From CAZKMM01 sp964553915 (GTDB lineage: Bacteria > RBG-13-61-14 > DRUE01): a stretch of DNA of 5,265 nucleotides. The translations under genes and the position numbers were made by a program. Numbering within the stretch: position 1 is the stretch's first letter; each line of letters starts with the position of its first letter. Below are positions 1 through 5,265 of this stretch, piece by piece. The DNA lies in assembly GCA_964553915.1 (NCBI GenBank), contig CAZKMM010000145.1, forward strand, positions 1 to 5,265, read 5' to 3'. The notes below the pieces were generated by a model. It was not told where the DNA came from, did not search any database, and was given only the letters and a program-made list of their open reading frames with translations.

Positions 1-970
1 TTACCAGTTCCAGAGTTTGTTTAAAATCCTCCTCTCCCTCGCCGGGAAAGCCGACAATTAAATCCGTGCTGATGCCCACCTCTGGCATTGCCCTGCGGAG
101 CTTTTTCACCAGTTCCAGATATTGCTCCCGGGTATAGCCCCTTCCCATCAGCTCTAAAACCCGATTGGAACCTGCCTGAAGCGGAAGATGAATCTGCTCG
201 CAGATTTTCTCCTCGCTTGCCATTACCTCAATCAGCCGGTCGGAAAGGTCTTTGGGATGACTGGTGACAAACCTGATTCTGCGAATTCCATTCACCCCGG
301 CAACCATTTTTAAAAGCTCGGGAAAATCCAGCCCTAAATTATCTTTCTTTCCATAAGAATTCACATTCTGCCCCAAAAGGATTACTTCTTTTACTCCCTT
401 TTCTGCCAGCCAGTTTATTTCGGAAATAATATCTTCTGGCTTCCTGCTCCGCTCTCTTCCCCGAACATAAGGCACAATACAATAGGCACAGAAATTATCA
501 CAGCCTTCCATTATCGTGACAAAAGCACTTACTCCCCGCACCGGACGAAGTTTGCTTGCCTGAAAAAGACAGTCTCTTTCCTCTGCCCAGTCTGTTAAGG
601 CTACTTTCTCTCCGCTTTCAACTCGCTCTAATACCTCACCCAGCCGATAAACCTGATTGGTGCCAAGAACAAAATTCAGCCCGGAAAATCTCTTCAAAAG
701 CTCTCTACCATATTGCTGAGCCACACATCCGCAGATTCCCAAAATTGGCTTGAAAGAACTGGCTTTGCTCTGGCAAAGCCTTCCCAGAAGACTCAGAGCC
801 TTTCGCTCCGGCTTCTGACGAACCGTGCAGGTGTTAATAATGATTAAATCCGCTTCTTCTGGAGAGGGGCTGGTAGCATACCCTTGCTCAAGGAGGATTC
901 CTTCCATCCGCTCGCTGTCCAAGACATTCATCTGACAGCCAAAAGTAATAATATGATATTTCCTGTTCAT
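1..970 (-). CDS. miaB: MiaB, tRNA-2-methylthio-N6-isopentenyladenosine (ms2i6A37) synthase, 3' end cut by window edge
   Basis: This is a radical-SAM methylthiotransferase that adds a methylthio group to N6-isopentenyladenosine at position 37 of tRNAs, in the cytoplasm. The start ATG is 970-968 and 323 complete codons are present. The N-terminal UPF0004 domain begins with the typical FGCQMN motif and carries the three auxiliary-cluster cysteines C12, C48 and C82 (GCVAQ). The radical-SAM motif CxxxCxxC is C157, C161, C164, followed by IVPYVRGRERSR, a MiaB-type signature that separates it from MtaB and RimO. Further on are HLPLQAGSNRVLKLMGRGYT and ISTDLIVGFPGEGEEDF. The family is usually about 440 residues, so the missing part is the rest of the core and the C-terminal TRAM domain, outside the window rather than lost. 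The start is fixed by its place just before FGCQMN. No good Shine-Dalgarno precedes it. It is divergent from the following genes; as an Fe-S enzyme it is a plausible client of the NifU/NifS pair downstream. Confidence 0.96.
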   Translation of the reverse strand, partial: MNRKYHIITFGCQMNVLDSERMEGILLEQGYATSPSPEEADLIIINTCTVRQKPERKALSLLGRLCQSKASSFKPILGICGCVAQQYGRELLKRFSGLNFVLGTNQVYRLGEVLERVESGEKVALTDWAEERDCLFQASKLRPVRGVSAFVTIMEGCDNFCAYCIVPYVRGRERSRKPEDIISEINWLAEKGVKEVILLGQNVNSYGKKDNLGLDFPELLKMVAGVNGIRRIRFVTSHPKDLSDRLIEVMASEEKICEQIHLPLQAGSNRVLELMGRGYTREQYLELVKKLRRAMPEVGISTDLIVGFPGEGEEDFKQTLELV

Positions 971-1063
971 CTTATTTTTAAGCTAGCTTAAACCAGAAAT
1001 TTAGTCAATAAAAAAACAACTTTTCTTGAAGATGAAAGATTTAGATGTTAGGATTAGTTTTTG
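971..1063. promoter_or_regulatory. Divergent intergenic region between miaB and the P1 hydrolase gene
   Basis: This AT-rich spacer must hold the promoters for both directions. On the minus strand, TTGACT (1008-1003), a 17-nt spacer and TAGCTT (985-980) form a possible promoter for miaB, with a run of seven T directly upstream (1016-1010) that could serve as an UP-like element. On the plus strand, TTGAAG (1026-1031), a 17-nt spacer and TAGGAT (1049-1054) form a possible promoter for the operon. The -35 hexamers match the sigma-70 consensus at 5/6 and 4/6 positions and the -10 hexamers at only 3/6 and 4/6, so these are tentative. Both would place the transcript start within a few bases of the start codon. 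Confidence 0.4.
977..992. repeat. 16-bp perfect palindrome, possible operator
   Basis: TTTAAGCTAGCTTAAA is a perfect inverted repeat with no spacer, centred between 984 and 985. It covers the candidate -10 element of miaB and ends 6 bp upstream of the miaB start codon. A dimeric repressor could bind here and block miaB, but no factor can be named. Low-complexity AT flanks mean that part of the symmetry could be chance. Confidence 0.35.
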
Positions 1064-2053
1064 ATGGAATTAAAACTATCCGGGATTAAGATTGGTCAGG
1101 TATCTGATTTTGAGAACGGAACCGGATGCACTGTGATTATTTTTGAGAAGCCAGCACCCGCAGGAGTGAACATCTGCGGATTTGCTTCTGGTTCCCGGGA
1201 GCTGGAGGTTTTAACTCCTTATCATATCACGCCGGGAATTAATGCGATTTGTCTGGCCGGAGGAAGCGCCTATGGACTTGCTAGCGCAGATGGAGTGATG
1301 AGGTATCTGGAAGAGCAGGGGATAGGATATTTTGCCCGGGTGGCAGTGGTTCCGATTGTTCCCTGCGCAATTATCTTTGACCTGAGCTTTAAATCCAGCA
1401 AGGTGCGACCAGACGCAGAGATGGGCTATCAAGCCTGCCTGCAGGCTCGCTCTGATTGGATTGAGCAGGGAAGCATAGGAGCCGGCACTGGTGCCACAGT
1501 GGGAAAACTCTTGGGGCAAAAAGGAGCGGTAAAAAGCGGGCTGGGAGCCTCCCAGCTCGCATTTGAAGACGGACTGGTAATTCTGGCTATCGCAGTGGTG
1601 AACAATTTTGGAGATGTGCTCAACTATAAAACCGGAGGCATCTTAGCGGGATGTCGGAATCCTGAGACCAATGAGTTTATAGACCTGACCCGCACTTTAG
1701 CAGGAATGAAAAAGCCTTTAGAGGTTTCAATCGGAGAAAATACCAATCTGGGAGTAATTCTCACCAATGCCCGGCTGGATAAGGTTAAGGCTCATCAACT
1801 GGCAAAAATGGCAGAAGCTGGTTTTTCCCGAACCTTGTCTCCGGTTCATTCCACTTTTGATGGAGATATTATTTTTGCGGTGAGTGTCGGAGAGGTTGAA
1901 GCTGAGATAAATCGTCTGGGGATTTTATCTGCCGAAGCTCTGGCAAGAGCGGTAAATAATGCGGTAATTTATGCGGATGGTCTGGGAGTCCTGCCGGCAT
2001 TAAAAGATTTAAATCCCAAGCTGGTGGAGAAATGGAGGGAAGAGGGTGAGTGA
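1064..2053 (+). CDS. P1-family peptidase / DmpA-NylC-like N-terminal nucleophile hydrolase
   Basis: This is a self-processing amidohydrolase of the family that includes L-aminopeptidase D-Ala-esterase/amidase DmpA and 6-aminohexanoate oligomer hydrolase NylC (MEROPS S58-like). Residue numbers count from the upstream TTG at 1061; subtract one for the ATG at 1064. Family blocks in order: TGCTVIIFE (21-29), GSRE (44-47), INAICLAGGSAYGL (60-73), VVPIVPCAIIFDL (96-108), the signature VRPDAEMGY (115-123), IGAGTGATVGK (139-149), VNNFGDV (180-186), and ENTNLGVILTNA (226-237). The last block holds the expected autocleavage site N227/T228, which would give chains of about 227 and 103 residues with Thr228 as nucleophile. 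D267 and D269 (FDGD) lie 39 and 41 residues beyond it, as in NylC; K158 and N181 may be the other catalytic positions. The length, about 330, is normal. ATG 1064 is preferred, but TTG 1061 sits better behind AGGA (1050-1053). No signal peptide, so cytoplasmic. The natural substrate is unknown. It overlaps the next gene by 8 nt. Confidence 0.9.
   Translation: MELKLSGIKIGQVSDFENGTGCTVIIFEKPAPAGVNICGFASGSRELEVLTPYHITPGINAICLAGGSAYGLASADGVMRYLEEQGIGYFARVAVVPIVPCAIIFDLSFKSSKVRPDAEMGYQACLQARSDWIEQGSIGAGTGATVGKLLGQKGAVKSGLGASQLAFEDGLVILAIAVVNNFGDVLNYKTGGILAGCRNPETNEFIDLTRTLAGMKKPLEVSIGENTNLGVILTNARLDKVKAHQLAKMAEAGFSRTLSPVHSTFDGDIIFAVSVGEVEAEINRLGILSAEALARAVNNAVIYADGLGVLPALKDLNPKLVEKWREEGE
2034..2038 (+). 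promoter_or_regulatory. Ribosome binding site fixing the GTG start of the Ldh-family gene
   Basis: GGAGG lies 7 nt upstream of GTG 2046, inside the 3' end of the hydrolase gene. This spacing supports the GTG start and the 8-nt gene overlap, and points to coupled translation of the two proteins. Confidence 0.8.
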
Positions 2054-3128
2054 GGAAAAATTTTATTCAGCGGAGAAATTACAGGCACTGGTTTGTGAGA
2101 TTTTTAAGGCGTATCAAATTCCTGAGCCAGATGCTAGGGTATGTGCGGAGGTTTTGCTTTCTGCGGATTTGCGGGGAATAGATTCCCACGGAGTTGCCCG
2201 GCTCCCCCTTTATATCAACAAGTTAAAAAACAAAAGCATCAATCCCAGTCCTGCGATTAAGGTTGTTCACGAACTTCCAGCCACTGCCCTGGTAGATGGG
2301 GATAATGGGATGGGACCGGTGGTGGCAAAAAAATCAATGGAGCTTGCCATAGAAAAAGCCAGGAAGGTTGGGGCTGGACTGGTTTCGGTTCGTCGCTCCA
2401 ATCACTTCGGAATTGCTGGCTACTATTCAATGATGGCTTTGCAGGAAGGAATGATTGGCTTGGCAATGTGCAATGCGGTTTCCAGTGTTTCTCCAACCTT
2501 TGGTATAGCGCCGATGCTGGGAACCAACCCTCTCAGTCTTTCCGCTCCTGCCGGGAAATTAAAACCCTTTGTTCTGGATATGGCAACCAGCGTGGTGCCT
2601 ACCGGAAAAATTGAAGAGGCGCTCCGCAGGCAGGAAAAAGTCCCCCTGGGCTGGCTTTTGAACCAGGAAGGAAAGTTTACTGATGACCCTTTAATGATGC
2701 TCAAGGGCGGAACCCTGGCTCCGCTCGGCGGAACCAGGGAACTGGGCGGACATAAAGGATATGGATTGGCGCTGATGGTGGATATTCTTTCCGCAGTGCT
2801 CAGCGATGCCAATTATGGTGCCAGGCAGGAAGGGCTTACCAGTATGAGACCGGAGCCGAGCAATGTCGGACAATTTTTTATGGCTTTTCAGGTGGAAGGC
2901 TTTCGCCCGCTGGAGGAGTTCAAAAAGACAATGGACCAAGCTCTGCAGGCAATTAAAGATTCTCCCAAAGCTCCCGGTCATAACCGGATTTACATTCACG
3001 GCGAGCCGGAATTTGAAGCTGAACAGGAGCGGAGAAAAAACGGCATTAAACTTCACCCTTTGGTGGAGATGAGCCTGAAAAACATTGCTCAAGAGGTAGG
3101 AATAAACCCGGAGCAATATCTGAAATAA
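2046..3128 (+). CDS. Ldh-family (malate/L-lactate dehydrogenase type 2) NAD(P)H-dependent oxidoreductase
   Basis: This belongs to the LDH2/MDH2 family, unrelated in fold to classical Rossmann lactate dehydrogenases. Members interconvert 2-hydroxy acids and 2-oxo acids (malate, lactate, sulfolactate, ureidoglycolate) with NAD(P). At 360 residues it is full length. Conserved blocks: DLRGIDSHGVARL (41-53), with R43 and H48; VRRSNHFGIAGYY (115-127), containing the family's catalytic histidine H120; the GTNPLSLSAPAG stretch (159-170) and LDMATS (177-182), which line the nucleotide site; GGTRELGGHKGYGLAL (228-243); and the C-terminal region IHGEPEFEAEQERR (317-330). All expected motifs are present, so the enzyme should be active. 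The substrate cannot be told from sequence: the family's specificities vary widely and names such as malate dehydrogenase are often wrong. It starts with GTG inside the hydrolase gene and ends 12 nt before the small gene that follows, so it sits in the middle of an operon. Confidence 0.92.
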   Translation: MSEEKFYSAEKLQALVCEIFKAYQIPEPDARVCAEVLLSADLRGIDSHGVARLPLYINKLKNKSINPSPAIKVVHELPATALVDGDNGMGPVVAKKSMELAIEKARKVGAGLVSVRRSNHFGIAGYYSMMALQEGMIGLAMCNAVSSVSPTFGIAPMLGTNPLSLSAPAGKLKPFVLDMATSVVPTGKIEEALRRQEKVPLGWLLNQEGKFTDDPLMMLKGGTLAPLGGTRELGGHKGYGLALMVDILSAVLSDANYGARQEGLTSMRPEPSNVGQFFMAFQVEGFRPLEEFKKTMDQALQAIKDSPKAPGHNRIYIHGEPEFEAEQERRKNGIKLHPLVEMSLKNIAQEVGINPEQYLK

Positions 3129-3133
3129 GGAGG
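3129..3133 (+). promoter_or_regulatory. Strong ribosome binding site of the small DUF4177-like gene
   Basis: GGAGG directly follows the TAA stop (3126-3128) of the oxidoreductase gene and sits 7 nt before ATG 3141. It is good evidence that the short 80-codon frame is a real gene. Confidence 0.8.
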
Positions 3134-3140
3134 CGGAAAA

Positions 3141-3383
3141 ATGGCATGGGAATACAGCTTTGAATTTTATCCGCTGGAAATGTTTAAAGAAAAAATTGCT
3201 GACGAACCACGGCAGGTTTTTATCTGTATGCTGGATGGCAAATGTCGGGTGGAGGAACATTATCCAGAATTTGCTCAGTTGATAGAGTTGTTTCATTCCC
3301 GAGGGAAGGAGGGGTATGAACTGGTTCAAATTTTCATTCAGGAGAGGGGAATTCTCGCTCTTTATAAAAAGGAAAAAAGATGA
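3141..3383 (+). CDS. Small DUF4177-like protein, function unknown
   Basis: This is an 80-residue soluble protein with no signal peptide or membrane segment. The N-terminal WEY (3-5) followed by alternating residues, the helix-like LIELFHSRGKEGYELV (47-62) and a final strand ending in YKKEKR resemble the DUF4177 pattern, in which WEY is followed by a LxxLGxEGWELV block and a C-terminal strand. Here the usual GxEGW is GKEGY. The match is from memory of the family and is moderate; the function of DUF4177 is not established. Cysteines C29 and C35 are present but form no clear metal motif. A strong Shine-Dalgarno and the 4-nt ATGA overlap with the cupin gene show that it is expressed and translationally coupled to that gene, so a partner or accessory role for the cupin is possible. 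Confidence 0.7.
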   Translation: MAWEYSFEFYPLEMFKEKIADEPRQVFICMLDGKCRVEEHYPEFAQLIELFHSRGKEGYELVQIFIQERGILALYKKEKR

Positions 3384-4030
3384 GCTTATTTGAAGAAAGT
3401 ATCGGTCTGGTGGAACATATTGCCAGGCTGAGAAATGCTTTTGTGGTGGAGGAAAAACCTTCTTTACAGCTCTCTTTAGTTCGCTCTGCTCTGGAGGAGA
3501 TTCTTTCAGATAAGGAGCTTTTAAAAAGAATCTTGGAACGACTCGCTCACGATATCCATTTTGTCCGAGAACAGGCAGGAAATGTCTTTAACAATGAGGT
3601 AATTCTCTGGCGAGACCCGAACCTGGGATTCAGCCTGAGAATGCAAATCTGGGCTGAAGGTGCAGATAATATAATACACGACCATAACGGTTTCGGGGTG
3701 CTGGGATGCTGGCTGGGAAGGGTCTGGGTGGAGAACTATCAGGTGGTGGAAAAAACCGGCGACAAGGTAAAAATTCAGCTCAAAGAAAAAATTGAACTTA
3801 CTCCGGGCAAAACCGCTTTGATCAAAGCTGGGGAAGAAGGAATCCATCGGGTCAGCTGGGAGCCAGGAGAAATGGCGGTGACACTCGGAGCATATTCCCG
3901 GGTGGATTCAGGTAGGAATTATATTCTTGGTTATGAGCTGGAGAGCGGGAAGACCTTTAAGATTTACCATCCCAGCAGAATTCAAAGGCTCTGGGCAAAA
4001 AGATTACTCGCTTTTCTGGAGCAAGATTGA
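3380..4030 (+). CDS. Cysteine-dioxygenase-like cupin (putative thiol dioxygenase)
   Basis: This 216-residue protein has a helical N-terminal part (about 1-60) followed by a single double-stranded beta-helix domain, as in type I cysteine dioxygenase (CDO), which oxidises cysteine to cysteine sulfinate using Fe(II) and O2. Cupin motif 1 is GADNIIHDHNGFG (94-106), giving metal ligands H100 and H102. The glutamate usual in cupins is absent, as in thiol dioxygenases. Motif 2 is PGKTALIKAGEEGIHRV (142-158), giving H155, with two extra residues between the glycine and the histidine. The three-His set therefore fits the CDO-like group. The position of the CDO crosslink cysteine is V107, as in bacterial enzymes without the Cys-Tyr cofactor. 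Of the CDO Ser-His-Tyr triad only Y172 is clearly matched (T168, G170, Y172), so the substrate may not be cysteine. AAGGA (3369-3373) lies 6 nt before the ATG, which overlaps the preceding stop. The gene ends 59 nt before nifU. Confidence 0.75.
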   Translation: MSLFEESIGLVEHIARLRNAFVVEEKPSLQLSLVRSALEEILSDKELLKRILERLAHDIHFVREQAGNVFNNEVILWRDPNLGFSLRMQIWAEGADNIIHDHNGFGVLGCWLGRVWVENYQVVEKTGDKVKIQLKEKIELTPGKTALIKAGEEGIHRVSWEPGEMAVTLGAYSRVDSGRNYILGYELESGKTFKIYHPSRIQRLWAKRLLAFLEQD

Positions 4031-4089
4031 CTTTACTCCCAAAATGTTTAACCTAACAAAAGGAAGTATTGCTATAGGAGAGGTAGAAA
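4031..4089 (+). promoter_or_regulatory. 59-nt gap before nifU, weak promoter candidate, no terminator seen
   Basis: TTGACT (4027-4032) overlaps the stop codon of the cupin gene. At 16 nt it is followed by TAACCT (4049-4054), which matches the -10 consensus at only three positions, so a dedicated nifUS promoter is possible but weak. I see no GC-rich hairpin with a T-run, so readthrough from the upstream genes is likely. The purine-rich GGAGAGG (4077-4083) is the nifU ribosome binding site. No sigma-54 element (GG-N10-GC) and no IscR-like palindrome is apparent. Confidence 0.3.
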
Positions 4090-4671
4090 ATGATGTATAA
4101 TGAGAAAGTTATTGAGTATTTTCAGAATCCCAGGAATATGGGAGAGATTCCAGATGCGGATGCGGTAGGAGAAGTAGGAAGCCCGGTTTGTGGGGATGTG
4201 ATGAAAATATGGTTGAAGATTGATGAAAACGGGATAATCCGGGACGCCAAATTTAAAACTTTTGGCTGTGCCAGTGCGATTGCCTCAAGTAGCATTGCTA
4301 CCGAGATGATTATTGGCAAGCATATTGAAGAAGCCAGAAAAATCACCAATAAAGATATAGTTGAGGCACTGGGCGGTCTTCCTGAACATAAAATTCATTG
4401 TTCGGTTCTAGCTGCGGATGCGATTCATCGGGCAATAGACCGGTATTTGGGTAAGGAACCAGAAGAAGCAGAAGAAGTTGAATATGTTTGCAAATGTCAG
4501 AAGGTCACCCGGGAGCAGATTGAAGAGGCAATAGCTTATGGTGCTTATACCGTGGATATGATTGCGGAGGCTACTGGAGCCACCACCGGAGAATGCGGAG
4601 GAGTGAGGTGTAAGCCTTTAATTGAGGATATTCTCAAGCTGTATCGGGTTGAGAAGAAGGAGGATAAATAA
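4090..4671 (+). CDS. nifU: NifU-like Fe-S cluster assembly scaffold, IscU domain plus BFD-like [2Fe-2S] domain
   Basis: NifU receives sulfur from NifS and assembles Fe-S clusters that are passed to apo-proteins. The protein has two domains in 193 residues. Residues 1-125 form the IscU domain: EYFQNPRNMGEI (9-20), cluster ligands C34 (with D36 in CGD), C60 (FGCASAIASSS) and C104 (KIHCSVLAADAI). After an acidic linker (EPEEAEEVE, 123-131) comes a BFD-like [2Fe-2S] domain with C134, C136, C169 and C174. The last pair is spaced CxxxxC (CGGVRC), whereas Azotobacter-type NifU has CxxC; four-residue spacing is known in other BFD-like domains. The C-terminal Nfu domain of diazotroph NifU is absent, so this is the shorter form common outside nitrogen fixers and does not itself imply nitrogen fixation. 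Two consecutive ATGs (4090 and 4093) are both usable behind GGAGAGG (4077-4083); I keep the first. The stop codon abuts the nifS start. Confidence 0.93.
   Translation: MMYNEKVIEYFQNPRNMGEIPDADAVGEVGSPVCGDVMKIWLKIDENGIIRDAKFKTFGCASAIASSSIATEMIIGKHIEEARKITNKDIVEALGGLPEHKIHCSVLAADAIHRAIDRYLGKEPEEAEEVEYVCKCQKVTREQIEEAIAYGAYTVDMIAEATGATTGECGGVRCKPLIEDILKLYRVEKKEDK
4657..4663 (+). promoter_or_regulatory. Ribosome binding site of nifS
   Basis: AAGGAGG, inside the last codons of nifU, lies 8 nt before ATG 4672 and fixes the nifS start. Its place within nifU suggests coupled synthesis of scaffold and sulfur donor. Confidence 0.85.
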
Positions 4672-5265
4672 ATGCGAAGGGTATATTTGGATAATAACGC
4701 CACCACCCCGCTTCATCCTGAAGTGAAACAAGCGATTATAGAGAATTTAGACCTGTTCGGGAACGCTTCCAGCTCCCATTTTTTTGGTCAGGAAGCAAGA
4801 AAAGCAGTTGAAGAGGCTCGGCAGAAGCTTGCCAGTTTAATCAATGCGGAGCCAGAGGAGATAATTTTTACCAGCTGTGGCTCAGAATCCAATAATCTGG
4901 TGATCAAGGGGGTGACCTGCCAGGATGTTTATTGCAAGCCAAATTCAGCTCCTCCGGGCAGACATATTATCACCAGCCAGATAGAACATCCCTCGGTAAT
5001 GAATCCGATTAAGACCCTGGAAAGACAGGGGTTTAAGGTCACCTGGCTTCCAGTAGATAAATACGGACTGGTTGACCCGGAGCTGGTAAGAAAATCCATC
5101 ACTCGCCAGACTGTGCTTATCACGATTATGACTGCCAATAATGAGATCGGCACCATTCAGCCCATCAATGAAATAGCTCAGATTGCCAGAGAACATAATA
5201 TTCTTTTTCATACTGATGCGGTGCAAGCAGTAGGAAAACTGGAGATTGATATAAAGGAAATGGGT
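4672..5265 (+). CDS. nifS: NifS/IscS-type cysteine desulfurase, 3' end cut by window edge
   Basis: This PLP-dependent class V aminotransferase-fold enzyme removes sulfur from cysteine as a persulfide, giving alanine, and hands it to NifU. The 198 codons present cover about the first half of a protein usually near 390-400 residues. Visible motifs: YLDNNATTPLHPEV (5-18); FGNASSSHFFGQEARKAVEEAR (29-50); FTSCGSESNN (66-75); the PLP-stacking histidine H106 in IEHPSV; ANNEIGTIQP (155-164) with the PLP-contacting asparagine; and HTDAVQAVG (180-188) with D182 and Q185, which bind the pyridine nitrogen and phenolate oxygen of PLP. The Schiff-base lysine and the catalytic cysteine loop lie beyond the window. 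Between KG (79-80) and HIIT (98-101) the loop is somewhat longer than I expect and carries C83 and C88. The partner nifU is directly upstream with no spacer. NifS rather than SufS is favoured by sequence motifs and by the partner. Confidence 0.94.
   Translation, partial: MRRVYLDNNATTPLHPEVKQAIIENLDLFGNASSSHFFGQEARKAVEEARQKLASLINAEPEEIIFTSCGSESNNLVIKGVTCQDVYCKPNSAPPGRHIITSQIEHPSVMNPIKTLERQGFKVTWLPVDKYGLVDPELVRKSITRQTVLITIMTANNEIGTIQPINEIAQIAREHNILFHTDAVQAVGKLEIDIKEMG

Noticed and set aside
556..753. A 65-codon open frame on the plus strand
   Set aside because: It is antisense to miaB, whose frame is continuous and full of conserved motifs here.
2423..2812. A 129-codon open frame on the minus strand
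   Set aside because: It lies wholly antisense to the nucleotide-binding part of the Ldh gene and shows no protein family features.
2691..3329. A 212-codon open frame on the minus strand
   Set aside because: It runs antisense across the end of the Ldh gene and the small gene, both of which have strong family motifs or ribosome sites. The translation has no recognisable domain.
4069..4078. Extended -10-like TTGCTATAGG before nifU
   Set aside because: It merges with the nifU ribosome binding site, so a transcript starting from it would lack that site, and no -35 is well placed.
4031..4089. Possible terminator between the cupin gene and nifU
   Set aside because: No stable inverted repeat followed by a T-run is visible in this stretch.
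4945..5226. A 93-codon open frame on the minus strand
   Set aside because: It is antisense to nifS, where H106, the NNEIG block and the HTDAVQ motif show the plus strand to be coding.
4090..5265. nifU and nifS as evidence for a nitrogen-fixation island
   Set aside because: No nitrogenase or other nif-specific genes are present, NifU lacks the Nfu domain, and nifUS pairs serve general Fe-S assembly in many non-fixers.

Overview
The window looks like ordinary bacterial chromosome with tightly packed genes and six clear Shine-Dalgarno-type or coupled starts. It holds one gene on the minus strand (1-970, cut by the left edge) and six on the plus strand (1064-5265, the last cut by the right edge). 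Nothing in it looks mobile: I see no transposase, integrase, tRNA, rRNA, CRISPR array or long repeat. The MiaB-type methylthiotransferase points to Bacteria. The NifU (IscU plus BFD-like domain)/NifS pair is typical of many anaerobic or deep-branching lineages, but I cannot place the organism more precisely from this stretch.

Layout. The left part is miaB, read leftward. A 90-bp divergent intergenic region (971-1063) follows, with a 16-bp perfect palindrome and weak promoter-like hexamers on both strands. Rightward come a P1-family (DmpA/NylC-like) N-terminal-nucleophile hydrolase, an Ldh-family malate/lactate-type oxidoreductase, an 80-residue DUF4177-like protein, a cysteine-dioxygenase-like cupin, nifU and nifS. 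Spacing suggests one transcription unit from 1064 to at least 4030: an 8-nt overlap, a 12-nt gap, then a 4-nt ATGA overlap. A 59-nt gap without a visible terminator precedes nifU; nifU and nifS abut with no spacer.

How the genes may work together. NifS takes sulfur from cysteine and NifU receives it to build Fe-S clusters. MiaB, next door and divergent, is a client that carries two [4Fe-4S] clusters and inserts sulfur into tRNA. The cupin has the three-histidine metal site of thiol dioxygenases, so it may act on cysteine or another thiol, which would make sulfur metabolism a common thread. That link is inference. The hydrolase/oxidoreductase pair is probably co-translated, but its substrates cannot be read from the sequence.

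I see no clearly new multi-gene system. The most distinctive item is the unit of small protein plus cupin placed directly before nifUS.
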